Both the position numbers and the translations under genes were made by a program. DNA of 5,822 nucleotides from Kiritimatiellia bacterium (lineage in GTDB: Bacteria > Verrucomicrobiota > Kiritimatiellia > UBA8416 > JABMPJ01): contig JAOZSS010000155.1 in NCBI GenBank assembly GCA_029939545.1, forward strand, positions 1 to 5,822, written 5' to 3'. Below, piece after piece: positions 1 through 5,703 of this stretch (its first letter is position 1; each line of letters starts with the position of its first letter). Under the pieces are notes generated by a model. That model did no database searches, had not been told where the DNA came from, and saw nothing but the letters and a program-made list of their open reading frames with translations.

Positions 1-27
1 GTCTAAGGGTACTCGAGTCAGGGCAGA

Positions 28-53
28 GACTAAGTGTTTCGACTAAGGGTTTC
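28..53. repeat. Imperfect 13-nt tandem repeat, two copies
   Basis: GACTAAGTGTTTC (28-40) is followed directly by GACTAAGGGTTTC (41-53), with one mismatch (T/G). A related shorter piece, CTAAGGGT, also occurs at 3-10. The copies lie in the non-coding leader. Two copies could simply be a chance slippage duplication, and no function is implied. Confidence 0.6.
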
Positions 54-179
54 CATGACTCTCCAAGTTTTGGCAGCGGGAGGAGCTAACCGCCCACCCC
101 GTTAGATAAAATAAGAGGGATGGTATCCTGTTAGATGCCTCCCGTTGATGCCGCCGGAAACCGCTTTTCGCATTGTGCT

Positions 180-206
180 GCCGTACTGCTTTGGGTACGG
201 TACGGC
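180..206 (+). promoter_or_regulatory. Small hairpin just upstream of the proB start
   Basis: GCCGTAC (180-186) is the exact reverse complement of GTACGGC (200-206), giving a 7-bp stem with a 13-nt loop that ends 6 nt before the chosen proB ATG. GTACGG at 195-200 can pair instead with CCGTAC at 181-186, so two registers are possible. The weak ribosome-binding region of proB overlaps the stem, so the fold could affect initiation. That role is inference; the complementarity is directly visible. Confidence 0.35.
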
Positions 207-212
207 GTTTCC

Positions 213-1031
213 ATGAAGAGATCGCTCAAATATCGTGAAGTCATCCGGGATGTGCGCCGGGTGGTGGTGAAGATTGGGAGCCGGGTGCTGGTGCAGCGCA
301 CGGGGCGTCCCGACGTGCGGCGTATGCGCGCGCTGGTCGGTGAGATTGCTAAGCTGCGGAAGGCCGGCAAAGAGGTGGTCCTGGTCTCCTCGGGTGCCAT
401 TGGCGCCGGCATGGAGTCGTTGGGCATGACCCGTCGGCCCACAGAGCTCCCTGAGCTTCAGATGGCCGCTGCCGTCGGGCAGACACACATGATGTCGCGT
501 TACGAGGATCTCTTCGGCAAGAAAGGCTGCAAGGTGGGGCAGGTTCTCCTGACGCATGACAATTTTGAGCACAAGGTGACGCTTACAAACGCGCGCCGTA
601 CGATGGAGACCTTGATTCGCAGCGAGGTGATTCCCATCATCAATGAGAACGATGTCGTCGCGAACGAGGAAATCCGTGCGGTGGAGTCGGTGGGGGATAA
701 CGATTTTCTGGCCTCATTGGTGGTGAAGCTGATCCGGGCGGATCTCCTGGTTCTGCTCAGTACGGTGGATGGGGTTCGCGAGATAGGGGATTCTGGGCGT
801 TCGCGCCGGATCCGCTACCTGGAGAAGATCAATCGTACTACTTTCAAGCTCGTACAGGACAGTGACTCTCACTTGTCCAGAGGGGGAATGACCACCAAGC
901 TGAAAGCAGCCAAGTCGGTTGCTGATGCGGGTTGCTCTTCCGTCATAGCCAATGGCCGCCAGGCAGAGGTCCTGACGCGCATCATGAACGGCGAGGATGT
1001 CGGCACGATCATCCTTGCCTCGGGGCTGTAG
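213..1031 (+). CDS. proB: Glutamate 5-kinase, short form without PUA domain
   Basis: Cytoplasmic kinase that phosphorylates the gamma-carboxyl of L-glutamate with ATP, the first committed step of proline synthesis. With the ATG at 213 the protein is 272 residues of amino-acid-kinase fold. Visible motifs are VVVKIGS (17-23, phosphate-binding Lys20), VSSGAIGAG (58-66), AAVGQ (86-90), INENDVV (143-149), VGDND (160-164) and the SRGGMTTKL segment (222-230, Lys229). Most family members have GTGGM in that last loop; here Arg223 replaces the usual Thr. The protein stops right after the kinase domain, matching short ProB enzymes of about 260 residues rather than the roughly 367-residue type carrying a PUA domain. 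An in-frame ATG at 135 would add 26 residues that look non-coding. ATG 213 agrees better with family N-termini, although its ribosome-binding site is weak. It is followed 31 nt later by proA, forming an operon. In the family, ProB is commonly feedback-inhibited by proline. Confidence 0.95.
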   Translation: MKRSLKYREVIRDVRRVVVKIGSRVLVQRTGRPDVRRMRALVGEIAKLRKAGKEVVLVSSGAIGAGMESLGMTRRPTELPELQMAAAVGQTHMMSRYEDLFGKKGCKVGQVLLTHDNFEHKVTLTNARRTMETLIRSEVIPIINENDVVANEEIRAVESVGDNDFLASLVVKLIRADLLVLLSTVDGVREIGDSGRSRRIRYLEKINRTTFKLVQDSDSHLSRGGMTTKLKAAKSVADAGCSSVIANGRQAEVLTRIMNGEDVGTIILASGL

Positions 1032-1049
1032 CGCAAGGCGCTGTAGCTG

Positions 1050-1056
1050 AGGAGGT
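1050..1056 (+). promoter_or_regulatory. Strong ribosome-binding site of proA
   Basis: AGGAGGT is a near-complete anti-16S complement with 6 nt before the ATG at 1063. It lies in the 31-nt gap after the proB stop, so proA is translated from its own site and is not dependent on coupling to proB. It fixes the proA start. Confidence 0.85.
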
Positions 1057-1062
1057 CCCACG

Positions 1063-2319
1063 ATGAGTTTGCATGACGATATGGTTGCGATTGGACAGCG
1101 CTCGCTGGCTGCATCGCGTGAGTTGGTGACGCTGAAGGTGCGCAAGAAGAATGCCATTCTGCTGGCAATGGCCGATGAGCTTGAAACGCATCGTGAGGCC
1201 ATCCAGGCGGCCAATGCGATCGATATCGAGGAAGGGCGCAATGCCGGGCTTTCAGATGCGATGCTGGACCGGCTTCTCCTGACGGATGTCCGGATCGACG
1301 GCATGATCAAAGGCCTCCAGGCGGTGGCCTCGCTCAAGGATCCGATCGGCACGAAAATCAGCCGCTGGATTCGTCCCAACGGGCTGGAAATCATCAAGCA
1401 GCGCGTGCCAATTGGGGTCATCGGAATCATCTATGAGTCTCGCCCCAACGTAACGGCCGACAGCGCCGCACTTTGTTTCAAGACCTCCAACGCGGTGATT
1501 CTGCGTGGCGGCAAGGAAGCCGTGCATTCAAACGCGGCCATTGCCGACGCGCTGATCGAAGGCGGTGGCAAGAAAGGGATGCCCGAGTACGCGATCCAAC
1601 TGATTCGCACGACCGACCGGGAAGCAGTCAAGGAGCTGGTTCAGCTCGACGGCATGGTCGACCTTGTTATTCCACGTGGCGGTGAGGCGCTCATCCGTGC
1701 CGTTACCGAGATGTCGCATGTACCGGTGATTAAGCACTACAAGGGCGTCTGCAATCTCTACATCGATGCAGAGGCGGACACGGAGATGGCGCTGGGCATC
1801 GCGGTCAATGCCAAGTGCCAGCGTCCCGGCGTCTGCAATGCCATTGAGACCCTTCTAATTCACGAAGCCATCGCGCCCGAGTTTCTACCGCAAGTGGCCG
1901 TGCTCCTGGAAGAAAATGGCGTCGAGATGCGCGGTGACGAAGCCGCCCGTGCGATGGTGTCCGGTATGAAAGAGGCCACGGAAGCCGATTGGCACGAGGA
2001 GTATCTCGACCTGATCCTGGCTATCCGCGTGGTGGGGTCAGTCGCGGAAGCGATCGATCACATCAACACGTACGGCTCACGCCATTCCGATGCGATTGTT
2101 ACGGAGTCAGACGCAGCCTCGCGCGCATTCCTGCGTGATGTTGACTCCTCGACCGTTTACGTCAATGCCTCGACCCGCTTCACGGATGGCGCGGAGTTCG
2201 GGATGGGTGCCGAGATAGGGATCAGCACGGACAAGCTCCATGCGCGTGGCCCGATGGCCCTCGAGGAGTTGACCACGTACAAGTACCTCGTCTACGGGAA
2301 AGGGCAGATCCGCTCGTAG
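1063..2319 (+). CDS. proA: Glutamate-5-semialdehyde dehydrogenase (gamma-glutamyl phosphate reductase)
   Basis: NADPH-dependent cytoplasmic enzyme that reduces gamma-glutamyl phosphate from ProB to glutamate 5-semialdehyde, which cyclises on the way to proline. The 418-residue length is normal for the family. It is an aldehyde-dehydrogenase-superfamily protein: the cofactor-binding region includes GVIGIIYESRPNV (118-130) and the segment FKTSNAVILRGGKEA (139-153). The catalytic cysteine is Cys258 in NAKCQRPGVCNAIETLL (249-265), equivalent to the family's QRPxxCNxxET motif. The C-terminal part carries NASTRFTDGAEFGMGAEIGIS, typical of ProA. An AGGAGGT ribosome-binding site 6 nt upstream supports ATG 1063. 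The gene follows proB in the same direction, the common proBA order. The frame looks intact, with no missing key residue. Its TAG stop is 5 nt from the stop of the convergent gene, with no terminator between them. Confidence 0.97.
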   Translation: MSLHDDMVAIGQRSLAASRELVTLKVRKKNAILLAMADELETHREAIQAANAIDIEEGRNAGLSDAMLDRLLLTDVRIDGMIKGLQAVASLKDPIGTKISRWIRPNGLEIIKQRVPIGVIGIIYESRPNVTADSAALCFKTSNAVILRGGKEAVHSNAAIADALIEGGGKKGMPEYAIQLIRTTDREAVKELVQLDGMVDLVIPRGGEALIRAVTEMSHVPVIKHYKGVCNLYIDAEADTEMALGIAVNAKCQRPGVCNAIETLLIHEAIAPEFLPQVAVLLEENGVEMRGDEAARAMVSGMKEATEADWHEEYLDLILAIRVVGSVAEAIDHINTYGSRHSDAIVTESDAASRAFLRDVDSSTVYVNASTRFTDGAEFGMGAEIGISTDKLHARGPMALEELTTYKYLVYGKGQIRS

Positions 2320-2324
2320 CGGCT

Positions 2325-3110
2325 CTACTTCCAGTCGGGAGACATGGCCGCTTCGATCTCTGCCGTGGCAGCGCCCTCGCCGGGTTCCGAAATCGTTCCG
2401 GTGACCAGGGCGGGCGCCTTAACCTCGCCTTCTGCCTCCGGGGTGGTGGCAGGCGTTTCGGTAGTCGCGTCCTCTATCTCGACGGCTTCCTCAACGGCCT
2501 CTTTCAGGGCGGGCTTGTCCTTCTTTAGGCTGCGGAAGCGTGCGACCAGCGGGTTGACCTTGCGCGGTCCACTGTACGTCGTGCCTGGCTTGCCATAACG
2601 TCCGTAACGACGTTTCTCGGCGTTTTCATCGTGCAGCTTAAGGTTATGCCGTGCGGCCAGCCTCTTCCATTCCCGCTTGGAGAACTTCATCTTGCTGTTT
2701 ATCGCGTTCGCCATGTCGAGCACCTTGAGGGACCCGATCGGCGTCACGTCCTTGGCCCATGCGGGTGCGGCGGCCAGCTCGGCCGGAAGATCCGCCTCGT
2801 CTCCAACGAGGAACACACGCTTAGGTGTCTGGGCAAAGAGCGATCCATCCTGGTAGGCGGCGATGTCAGCCGGCGACCAGTTGTTCGCAGCGGAATCCCA
2901 TGCGTGCAGCAGCAGTGGCTCATCGCCCATGCCCTTGTCGTAGGCCAGCAGCTCGACCGGCCGAATGCGTGCCACGTCAAAGGCAAACTGAACCACCGTG
3001 TAGCGCACGGGCATCACAATCACGGCGCGATCCTTGTTGCCCGCGTGGACAGTGTGTCCCAAGCCCGCGACGAGCAGGAGGGCGATAAAAAACGTATGCA
3101 TCTTATTCAT
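2325..3110 (-). CDS. Exported protein of unknown function with acidic tail
   Basis: I do not recognise this family. The 261-residue product starts with a typical signal peptide: Lys3, a hydrophobic run at 7-17 (FFIALLLVAGL) and a likely type I cleavage site VHA|G after Ala23. The predicted mature protein contains no cysteine and no membrane segment. Residues 30-112 look like a compact alpha/beta domain (AVIVMPVRYTVVQFAFDVAR, then LLLHAWD, then RVFLVGDEADL). Residues 141-173 are basic and aromatic-rich (FSKREWKRLAARH, then KRRYGRYG). From about 198 onward the chain is low-complexity and acidic, rich in Glu, Ala, Thr and Pro, and probably disordered. The ATG at 3110 has GGAG 8 nt upstream; a second ATG at codon 4 is an alternative. 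It lies 57 nt downstream of etfA on the same strand, so it may be read with etfBA, though a hairpin separates them. A periplasmic or secreted location is inferred from the signal peptide. Confidence 0.8.
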   Translation of the reverse strand: MNKMHTFFIALLLVAGLGHTVHAGNKDRAVIVMPVRYTVVQFAFDVARIRPVELLAYDKGMGDEPLLLHAWDSAANNWSPADIAAYQDGSLFAQTPKRVFLVGDEADLPAELAAAPAWAKDVTPIGSLKVLDMANAINSKMKFSKREWKRLAARHNLKLHDENAEKRRYGRYGKPGTTYSGPRKVNPLVARFRSLKKDKPALKEAVEEAVEIEDATTETPATTPEAEGEVKAPALVTGTISEPGEGAATAEIEAAMSPDWK

Positions 3111-3111
3111 G

Positions 3112-3125
3112 ACTGGATCTCCAGT
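3112..3125 (-). promoter_or_regulatory. Mini-hairpin covering the ribosome-binding site of the exported-protein gene
   Basis: On the - strand ACTGG (3125-3121), AGAT (3120-3117) and CCAGT (3116-3112) form a 5-bp stem with a four-base loop. The probable Shine-Dalgarno GGAG (3122-3119) lies half in the stem and half in the loop, 8 nt before the ATG. The fold could dampen initiation. The stem is short, so a regulatory effect is only a possibility. Confidence 0.35.
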
Positions 3126-3137
3126 TGATTCTTATTG

Positions 3138-3161
3138 GCCCTGGCCGTTCTTCGGCCGGGC
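3138..3161 (-). terminator. Strong GC hairpin after etfA, not a classic intrinsic terminator
   Basis: Nine base pairs form between 3138-3147 and 3153-3161 with a single bulged base (3142) and a 5-nt loop (3148-3152). The hairpin begins 7 nt past the etfA stop. On the - strand the 3' side runs into CAATAAGAAT, with no U tract, so full rho-independent termination is doubtful. It may instead attenuate read-through into the exported-protein gene or protect the etfBA mRNA from 3' exonucleases. In the + direction a TTTT occurs only about 10 nt after the stem. Confidence 0.45.
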
Positions 3162-3167
3162 ATCAGT

Positions 3168-4373
3168 CTATTTTCCCAGTGCTTTGCGCAGTTCAGCAGT
3201 CAGCCGCGGTACGATTTCAAAAACATCACCCACAATGCCAAATGTGGCAACAGAAAAGATTGGCGCATCGGGATCCTTGTTGATCGCGATGATGACGTCG
3301 GACGAGGACATTCCGGCCAAATGCTGGATCTGGCCGCTGATGCCGCAGGCTATATAGATCTTCGGACAGACGGTCTTTCCTGTCTGTCCAACCTGGTGCG
3401 AATAGGGAATCCAATCCGCATCCACCGCCGCGCGCGACGCTCCGACACCCCCGCCGAGGACCTCGGCCAGCTCATGCAGAATGGCGAAGTTCTCGGGCTT
3501 CTGCATGCCGCGTCCGCCACTGATGATGAAGTCGGCTTCAGCGATGTTGATGATGTTATCCTCTTCCGGCACGAACTTAATACGCTTGGTGCGCGAGGCC
3601 AGGAGGGCCTTGTCGACTTCCACCGCTATCACCTCGCCGGTGCGTGAGGGGTCCACCTCAGCTTCCTTGAACACCTTGTGACGCACCGTGGACATCTGTG
3701 GCCGCGTATCGGGCGTGAGAATCGTGGCCATGATGTTGCCGCCGAAGGCCGGACGCGTCTGCATCAGATTCTTAGTCTCGGGATCGATCGCCAGTCCCGT
3801 GCAGTCGGCCGTCAGGCCGGCACCGGTTTCCACGGCAATGCGCGAGATCATGCTGCGACCAATCGTCGTAGCCCCGCACAACAGAACGTTGGGCTTGTGG
3901 CGTTTGACCAGGTCGGACATGATGGCCGCATAGGGCTCATCCTGGAAATGGGTCAGCTCGGGCTGGTCGACCATGTAGACCTTCTCAGCCCCGCGGGCGA
4001 TCAGTTCGTTGGCCTGCTCCGATACGTTGGAGCCCAGCAGGACGGCACAGAGATGCATGCCTAGATCGTCGGCCAACTGGCGGCCTTCGCCAAGCAGCTC
4101 GTAGGTGATCGACTGGATAACGCCATCATCCTGTTCCGCAAACACCCATACGTCCTGGTAGGCGCTGAAATCGGCCTGCACCTTCTCGCTCTGCCGCATC
4201 TCGATGGCGTCGAACTTGCAGGCGGTTACGCAGGCCCCGCACAGCGTGCACGTGGTGAGATCAATCACGGCCAGCTTGTCATCCATCTCAATGGCGCCAA
4301 ACGGGCAGGATTTGACGCAGAGCTGACACCCTACACAGGCTTCGTCGATAACTTTGATCGGATCGTTGCTCAT
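3168..4373 (-). CDS. etfA: Electron transfer flavoprotein alpha subunit with N-terminal 2[4Fe-4S] ferredoxin domain
   Basis: FAD-binding subunit of the soluble heterodimeric electron transfer flavoprotein. Of 401 residues, the first 60 or so form a bacterial ferredoxin domain with two complete CxxCxxCxxxC motifs: Cys13, 16, 19, 23 and Cys42, 45, 48, 52. The second lacks the usual proline after its last cysteine (CKFDAI). The ETF alpha/beta domain follows, roughly 70-250. The C-terminal FAD domain shows SGGRG (285-289), VGASRAAVDADW, QVGQTGK (327-333), ACGISGQIQHLAGM (342-355), INKDPDAPIF (364-373) and GIVGD (379-383), all hallmarks of EtfA. Ordinary EtfA is about 310-330 residues, and the extra length is the ferredoxin domain. 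Fused EtfA subunits of this kind are known from anaerobes, for example the caffeyl-CoA reductase and lactate dehydrogenase complexes of Acetobacterium. AGGGAG overlapping the etfB stop, 11 nt upstream, supports the ATG at 4373. The partner etfB is immediately upstream, separated by 15 nt. Confidence 0.96.
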   Translation of the reverse strand: MSNDPIKVIDEACVGCQLCVKSCPFGAIEMDDKLAVIDLTTCTLCGACVTACKFDAIEMRQSEKVQADFSAYQDVWVFAEQDDGVIQSITYELLGEGRQLADDLGMHLCAVLLGSNVSEQANELIARGAEKVYMVDQPELTHFQDEPYAAIMSDLVKRHKPNVLLCGATTIGRSMISRIAVETGAGLTADCTGLAIDPETKNLMQTRPAFGGNIMATILTPDTRPQMSTVRHKVFKEAEVDPSRTGEVIAVEVDKALLASRTKRIKFVPEEDNIINIAEADFIISGGRGMQKPENFAILHELAEVLGGGVGASRAAVDADWIPYSHQVGQTGKTVCPKIYIACGISGQIQHLAGMSSSDVIIAINKDPDAPIFSVATFGIVGDVFEIVPRLTAELRKALGK

Positions 4374-4384
4374 AAGATCACGTG

Positions 4385-4390
4385 CTCCCT
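4385..4390 (-). promoter_or_regulatory. Ribosome-binding site of etfA overlapping the etfB stop
   Basis: AGGGAG on the - strand shares two bases with the etfB TAG stop and sits 11 nt before the etfA ATG. The spacing is slightly long. The overlap suggests translational coupling, which suits subunits needed in equal amounts. Confidence 0.6.
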
Positions 4391-5183
4391 ACGATGCGGT
4401 GCCAACCACAAGTTCCTTGAGTTTTTCAATCAGCTTAGGAACGATCTCCTCGGGATCGCCCGTCAGAATCTCGCCGCCTGCACGCGGGGGCGGAGTGAAG
4501 ATCGTGTCCACCTTCGTGGGAGATCCGTCCAGTCCTAGATACTCGGGGTTGCAGTCCATCTCGGCGGCTGTCCAAATCGGAATCTCGGCCCTCTTGGCGG
4601 CCATCTTGCCCTTCAGCGAGGGAAGACGCGGCTCGTTGATCTCTTTGACGACGGTCAGCAGGCAGGGCAACGAGCTCTCGATCACTTCGTATCCGGTTTC
4701 GAGGAGGCGCTCGCCCACGATGCGCCCCTCTTCGATCTCCTCAATCTTACGTACGTAGGTAATCTGCGGGAGGTCAAGGTGGGTTGCAATTCCCGGTCCG
4801 ACCTGGGCCGTATCGCCGTCTGAAGCCTGCTTGCCGCACAGAATGATGTCCACGTCGCCAAGCTTCTTGATGGCCTGGGCCAGGGTATAGCTGGTGGCAA
4901 ACGTGTCGCTACCGGCAAAGGCACGATCGGAAATCAGAATGCCTTCATCGACGCCCACGGAGATGGCCTCGCGCAGCACGGCCTCGGCCTGCGGCGGTCC
5001 CATCGTGATAGCGGTTACCTTGCCGCCGACGCGCTCCTTCAGACGGACCGATTCCTCGATCGCATAGGCGTCGAACGGGTTGACGATAGAGTCCGCGCCC
5101 TCACGCATCAGCGTGTTGGTTTCCGGATTGATCTTGACGTCGTTCTTCTCCGGAACCTGCTTAATGCAGACGACAAAATGCAT
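4389..5183 (-). CDS. etfB: Electron transfer flavoprotein beta subunit, bifurcating-type signature
   Basis: Beta subunit that dimerises with EtfA. With ATG 5183 the product is 264 residues, the normal family length, and begins MHFVVCIKQVPEKNDVKI as EtfB proteins do. Characteristic segments are NPFDAYAIEESVRLKE (35-50), TMGPPQA (60-66), SDRAFAGSDTFATS (85-98), SDGDTAQVGP (121-130), LPQITYV (138-144) and EINEPRLPSL (181-190). The NPFDAYAIEE and DGDTAQVGP versions are those I associate with electron-bifurcating ETFs, whose beta subunit binds a second FAD. The mitochondrial type, which binds AMP there, has different residues. This assignment is inference from sequence. The reading frame continues 24 codons upstream to an ATG at 5255, but that extension is not conserved-looking and lacks a ribosome-binding site. 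ATG 5183 has AAGAGGGG at 8 nt. First gene of the etfBA transcription unit; no obvious sigma-70 promoter was found. Confidence 0.96.
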   Translation of the reverse strand: MHFVVCIKQVPEKNDVKINPETNTLMREGADSIVNPFDAYAIEESVRLKERVGGKVTAITMGPPQAEAVLREAISVGVDEGILISDRAFAGSDTFATSYTLAQAIKKLGDVDIILCGKQASDGDTAQVGPGIATHLDLPQITYVRKIEEIEEGRIVGERLLETGYEVIESSLPCLLTVVKEINEPRLPSLKGKMAAKRAEIPIWTAAEMDCNPEYLGLDGSPTKVDTIFTPPPRAGGEILTGDPEEIVPKLIEKLKELVVGTAS

Positions 5184-5191
5184 GTAACAAT

Positions 5192-5199
5192 CCCCTCTT
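5192..5199 (-). promoter_or_regulatory. Ribosome-binding site that fixes the etfB start
   Basis: AAGAGGGG on the - strand lies 8 nt before ATG 5183. It selects the family-consistent start over the upstream in-frame ATG at 5255, which has no comparable purine tract. Confidence 0.8.
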
Positions 5200-5265
5200 A
5201 CTGCCTCAACAAAAATAAACACGCAAGAGTAGTCTGCTCGCCCTCGGATTGGCAAGCCTGAATCC

Positions 5266-5307
5266 GGAAGTCAGAAGTCGGGAATCGGGGGGTCAGAAGT
5301 CGGGATC
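5266..5307. repeat. Degenerate heptanucleotide repeat array
   Basis: Six consecutive units, each ending in TC: GGAAGTC, AGAAGTC, GGGAATC, GGGGGGTC, AGAAGTC, GGGATC (lengths 7, 7, 7, 8, 7, 6). The sub-sequence GTCAGAAGTCGGGA recurs exactly at 5270-5283 and 5292-5305. Intergenic heptanucleotide arrays are known in other bacteria, for instance the STRR repeats of cyanobacteria; whether this is a genome-wide family here cannot be seen. Confidence 0.7.
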
Positions 5308-5549
5308 ACTCCGTCGAAGCATCAAGCATCTGTGGATCGCCTTGTCAGAGCCGGAACACCAACGTTTCATGGTGATCGCATAAGGCTACGATTCATGAGG
5401 CGCCCGATTCCTTAATGATTACAAGGGGGTCCACGTCAAGAGACCGATGATTGGCGGGGGGAACTTCAGGTTAGTTGGAGCACTTGCGACAGTGGGCGGC
5501 TCGGGGAGAGTCCTGATGAGCATGGGGGAGGAGAGGTACTTGGCGTAGG

Positions 5550-5566
5550 GCCGCACGGCGTGCGGC
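5550..5566. repeat. Perfect 7-bp hairpin
   Basis: GCCGCAC (5550-5556) pairs exactly with GTGCGGC (5560-5566) across a 3-nt loop (GGC). It abuts the duplicated palindrome that follows. No U tract follows on either strand, so it is not a typical terminator. Confidence 0.65.
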
Positions 5567-5586
5567 TTACGTAAGGCTTACGTAAG
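5565..5586. repeat. Tandem duplication of an 11-nt unit containing a 10-bp palindrome
   Basis: GCTTACGTAAG occurs twice back to back (5565-5575 and 5576-5586) with no mismatch. Each copy contains the perfect palindrome CTTACGTAAG. Duplicated palindromes of this size can be tandem operator half-sites or by-products of mobile-element activity; nothing here decides between them. Confidence 0.75.
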
Positions 5587-5703
5587 ACCCTCATACCGCT
5601 CCGCTATATGGGTGTAACCGGTCTCCCGCTCCCGCTCATGCGGCTAAAAGCTCCCTGTTCCCATCATTCTCAGCGTAAGGATATAGACGATCCCTCTCTC
5701 TTG

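Larger units (their letters stand above)
1..212. other. Non-coding leader upstream of proB
   Basis: No supported gene lies here. One + frame is open from the left edge to a TAA at 88-90, and one - frame is open from about position 90 to the left edge. Neither has a start codon in view or recognisable protein character, so a fragment of a neighbouring gene cannot be excluded. The stretch holds an imperfect 13-nt tandem repeat (28-53), a TAAAAT hexamer at 107-112 that could be a -10 element but lacks a good -35 partner, a purine-rich GAGGGATGG near 116-124, and a small hairpin at 180-206. The proBA promoter is presumably in here, but I cannot place it with confidence. Confidence 0.5.

Noticed and set aside
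3..90. Possible 3' end of a gene entering from the left edge
   Set aside because: The + frame ending at TAA 88-90 gives a 28-residue Ser/Gly-rich peptide over a repeat-bearing region with no recognisable family. This is too little to support a call.
135..212. Longer ProB starting at ATG 135
   Set aside because: The 26 added residues do not resemble ProB N-termini, and the nearest purine tract is about 15 nt from that ATG. The family start is better matched at 213.
714..1430. 238-codon - strand frame across the proB/proA junction
   Set aside because: It is entirely antisense to two well-supported enzymes, and its translation shows no recognisable family.
2631..3647. Long + strand open frames opposite the exported-protein gene and etfA (2631-3128 and 3135-3647)
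   Set aside because: They are antisense to genes with a signal peptide or clear family motifs, and their translations have no recognisable domains. GC-rich DNA commonly gives such shadows.
5184..5255. Longer EtfB starting at ATG 5255
   Set aside because: EtfB proteins begin at the MHFVVCIKQVP segment, and a strong ribosome-binding site precedes ATG 5183. The extension lacks both supports.
5393..5467. Short - strand frame with the plausible-looking end DVDPLVIIKESGAS
   Set aside because: Only 25 residues between stops, no start codon or ribosome-binding site, and no family I recognise. It might be a relic of a gene tail but cannot be called.
5513..5537. Hammerhead ribozyme, suggested by CTGATGAG
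   Set aside because: The core requires a following stem II and a GAAA box, and neither is present downstream.
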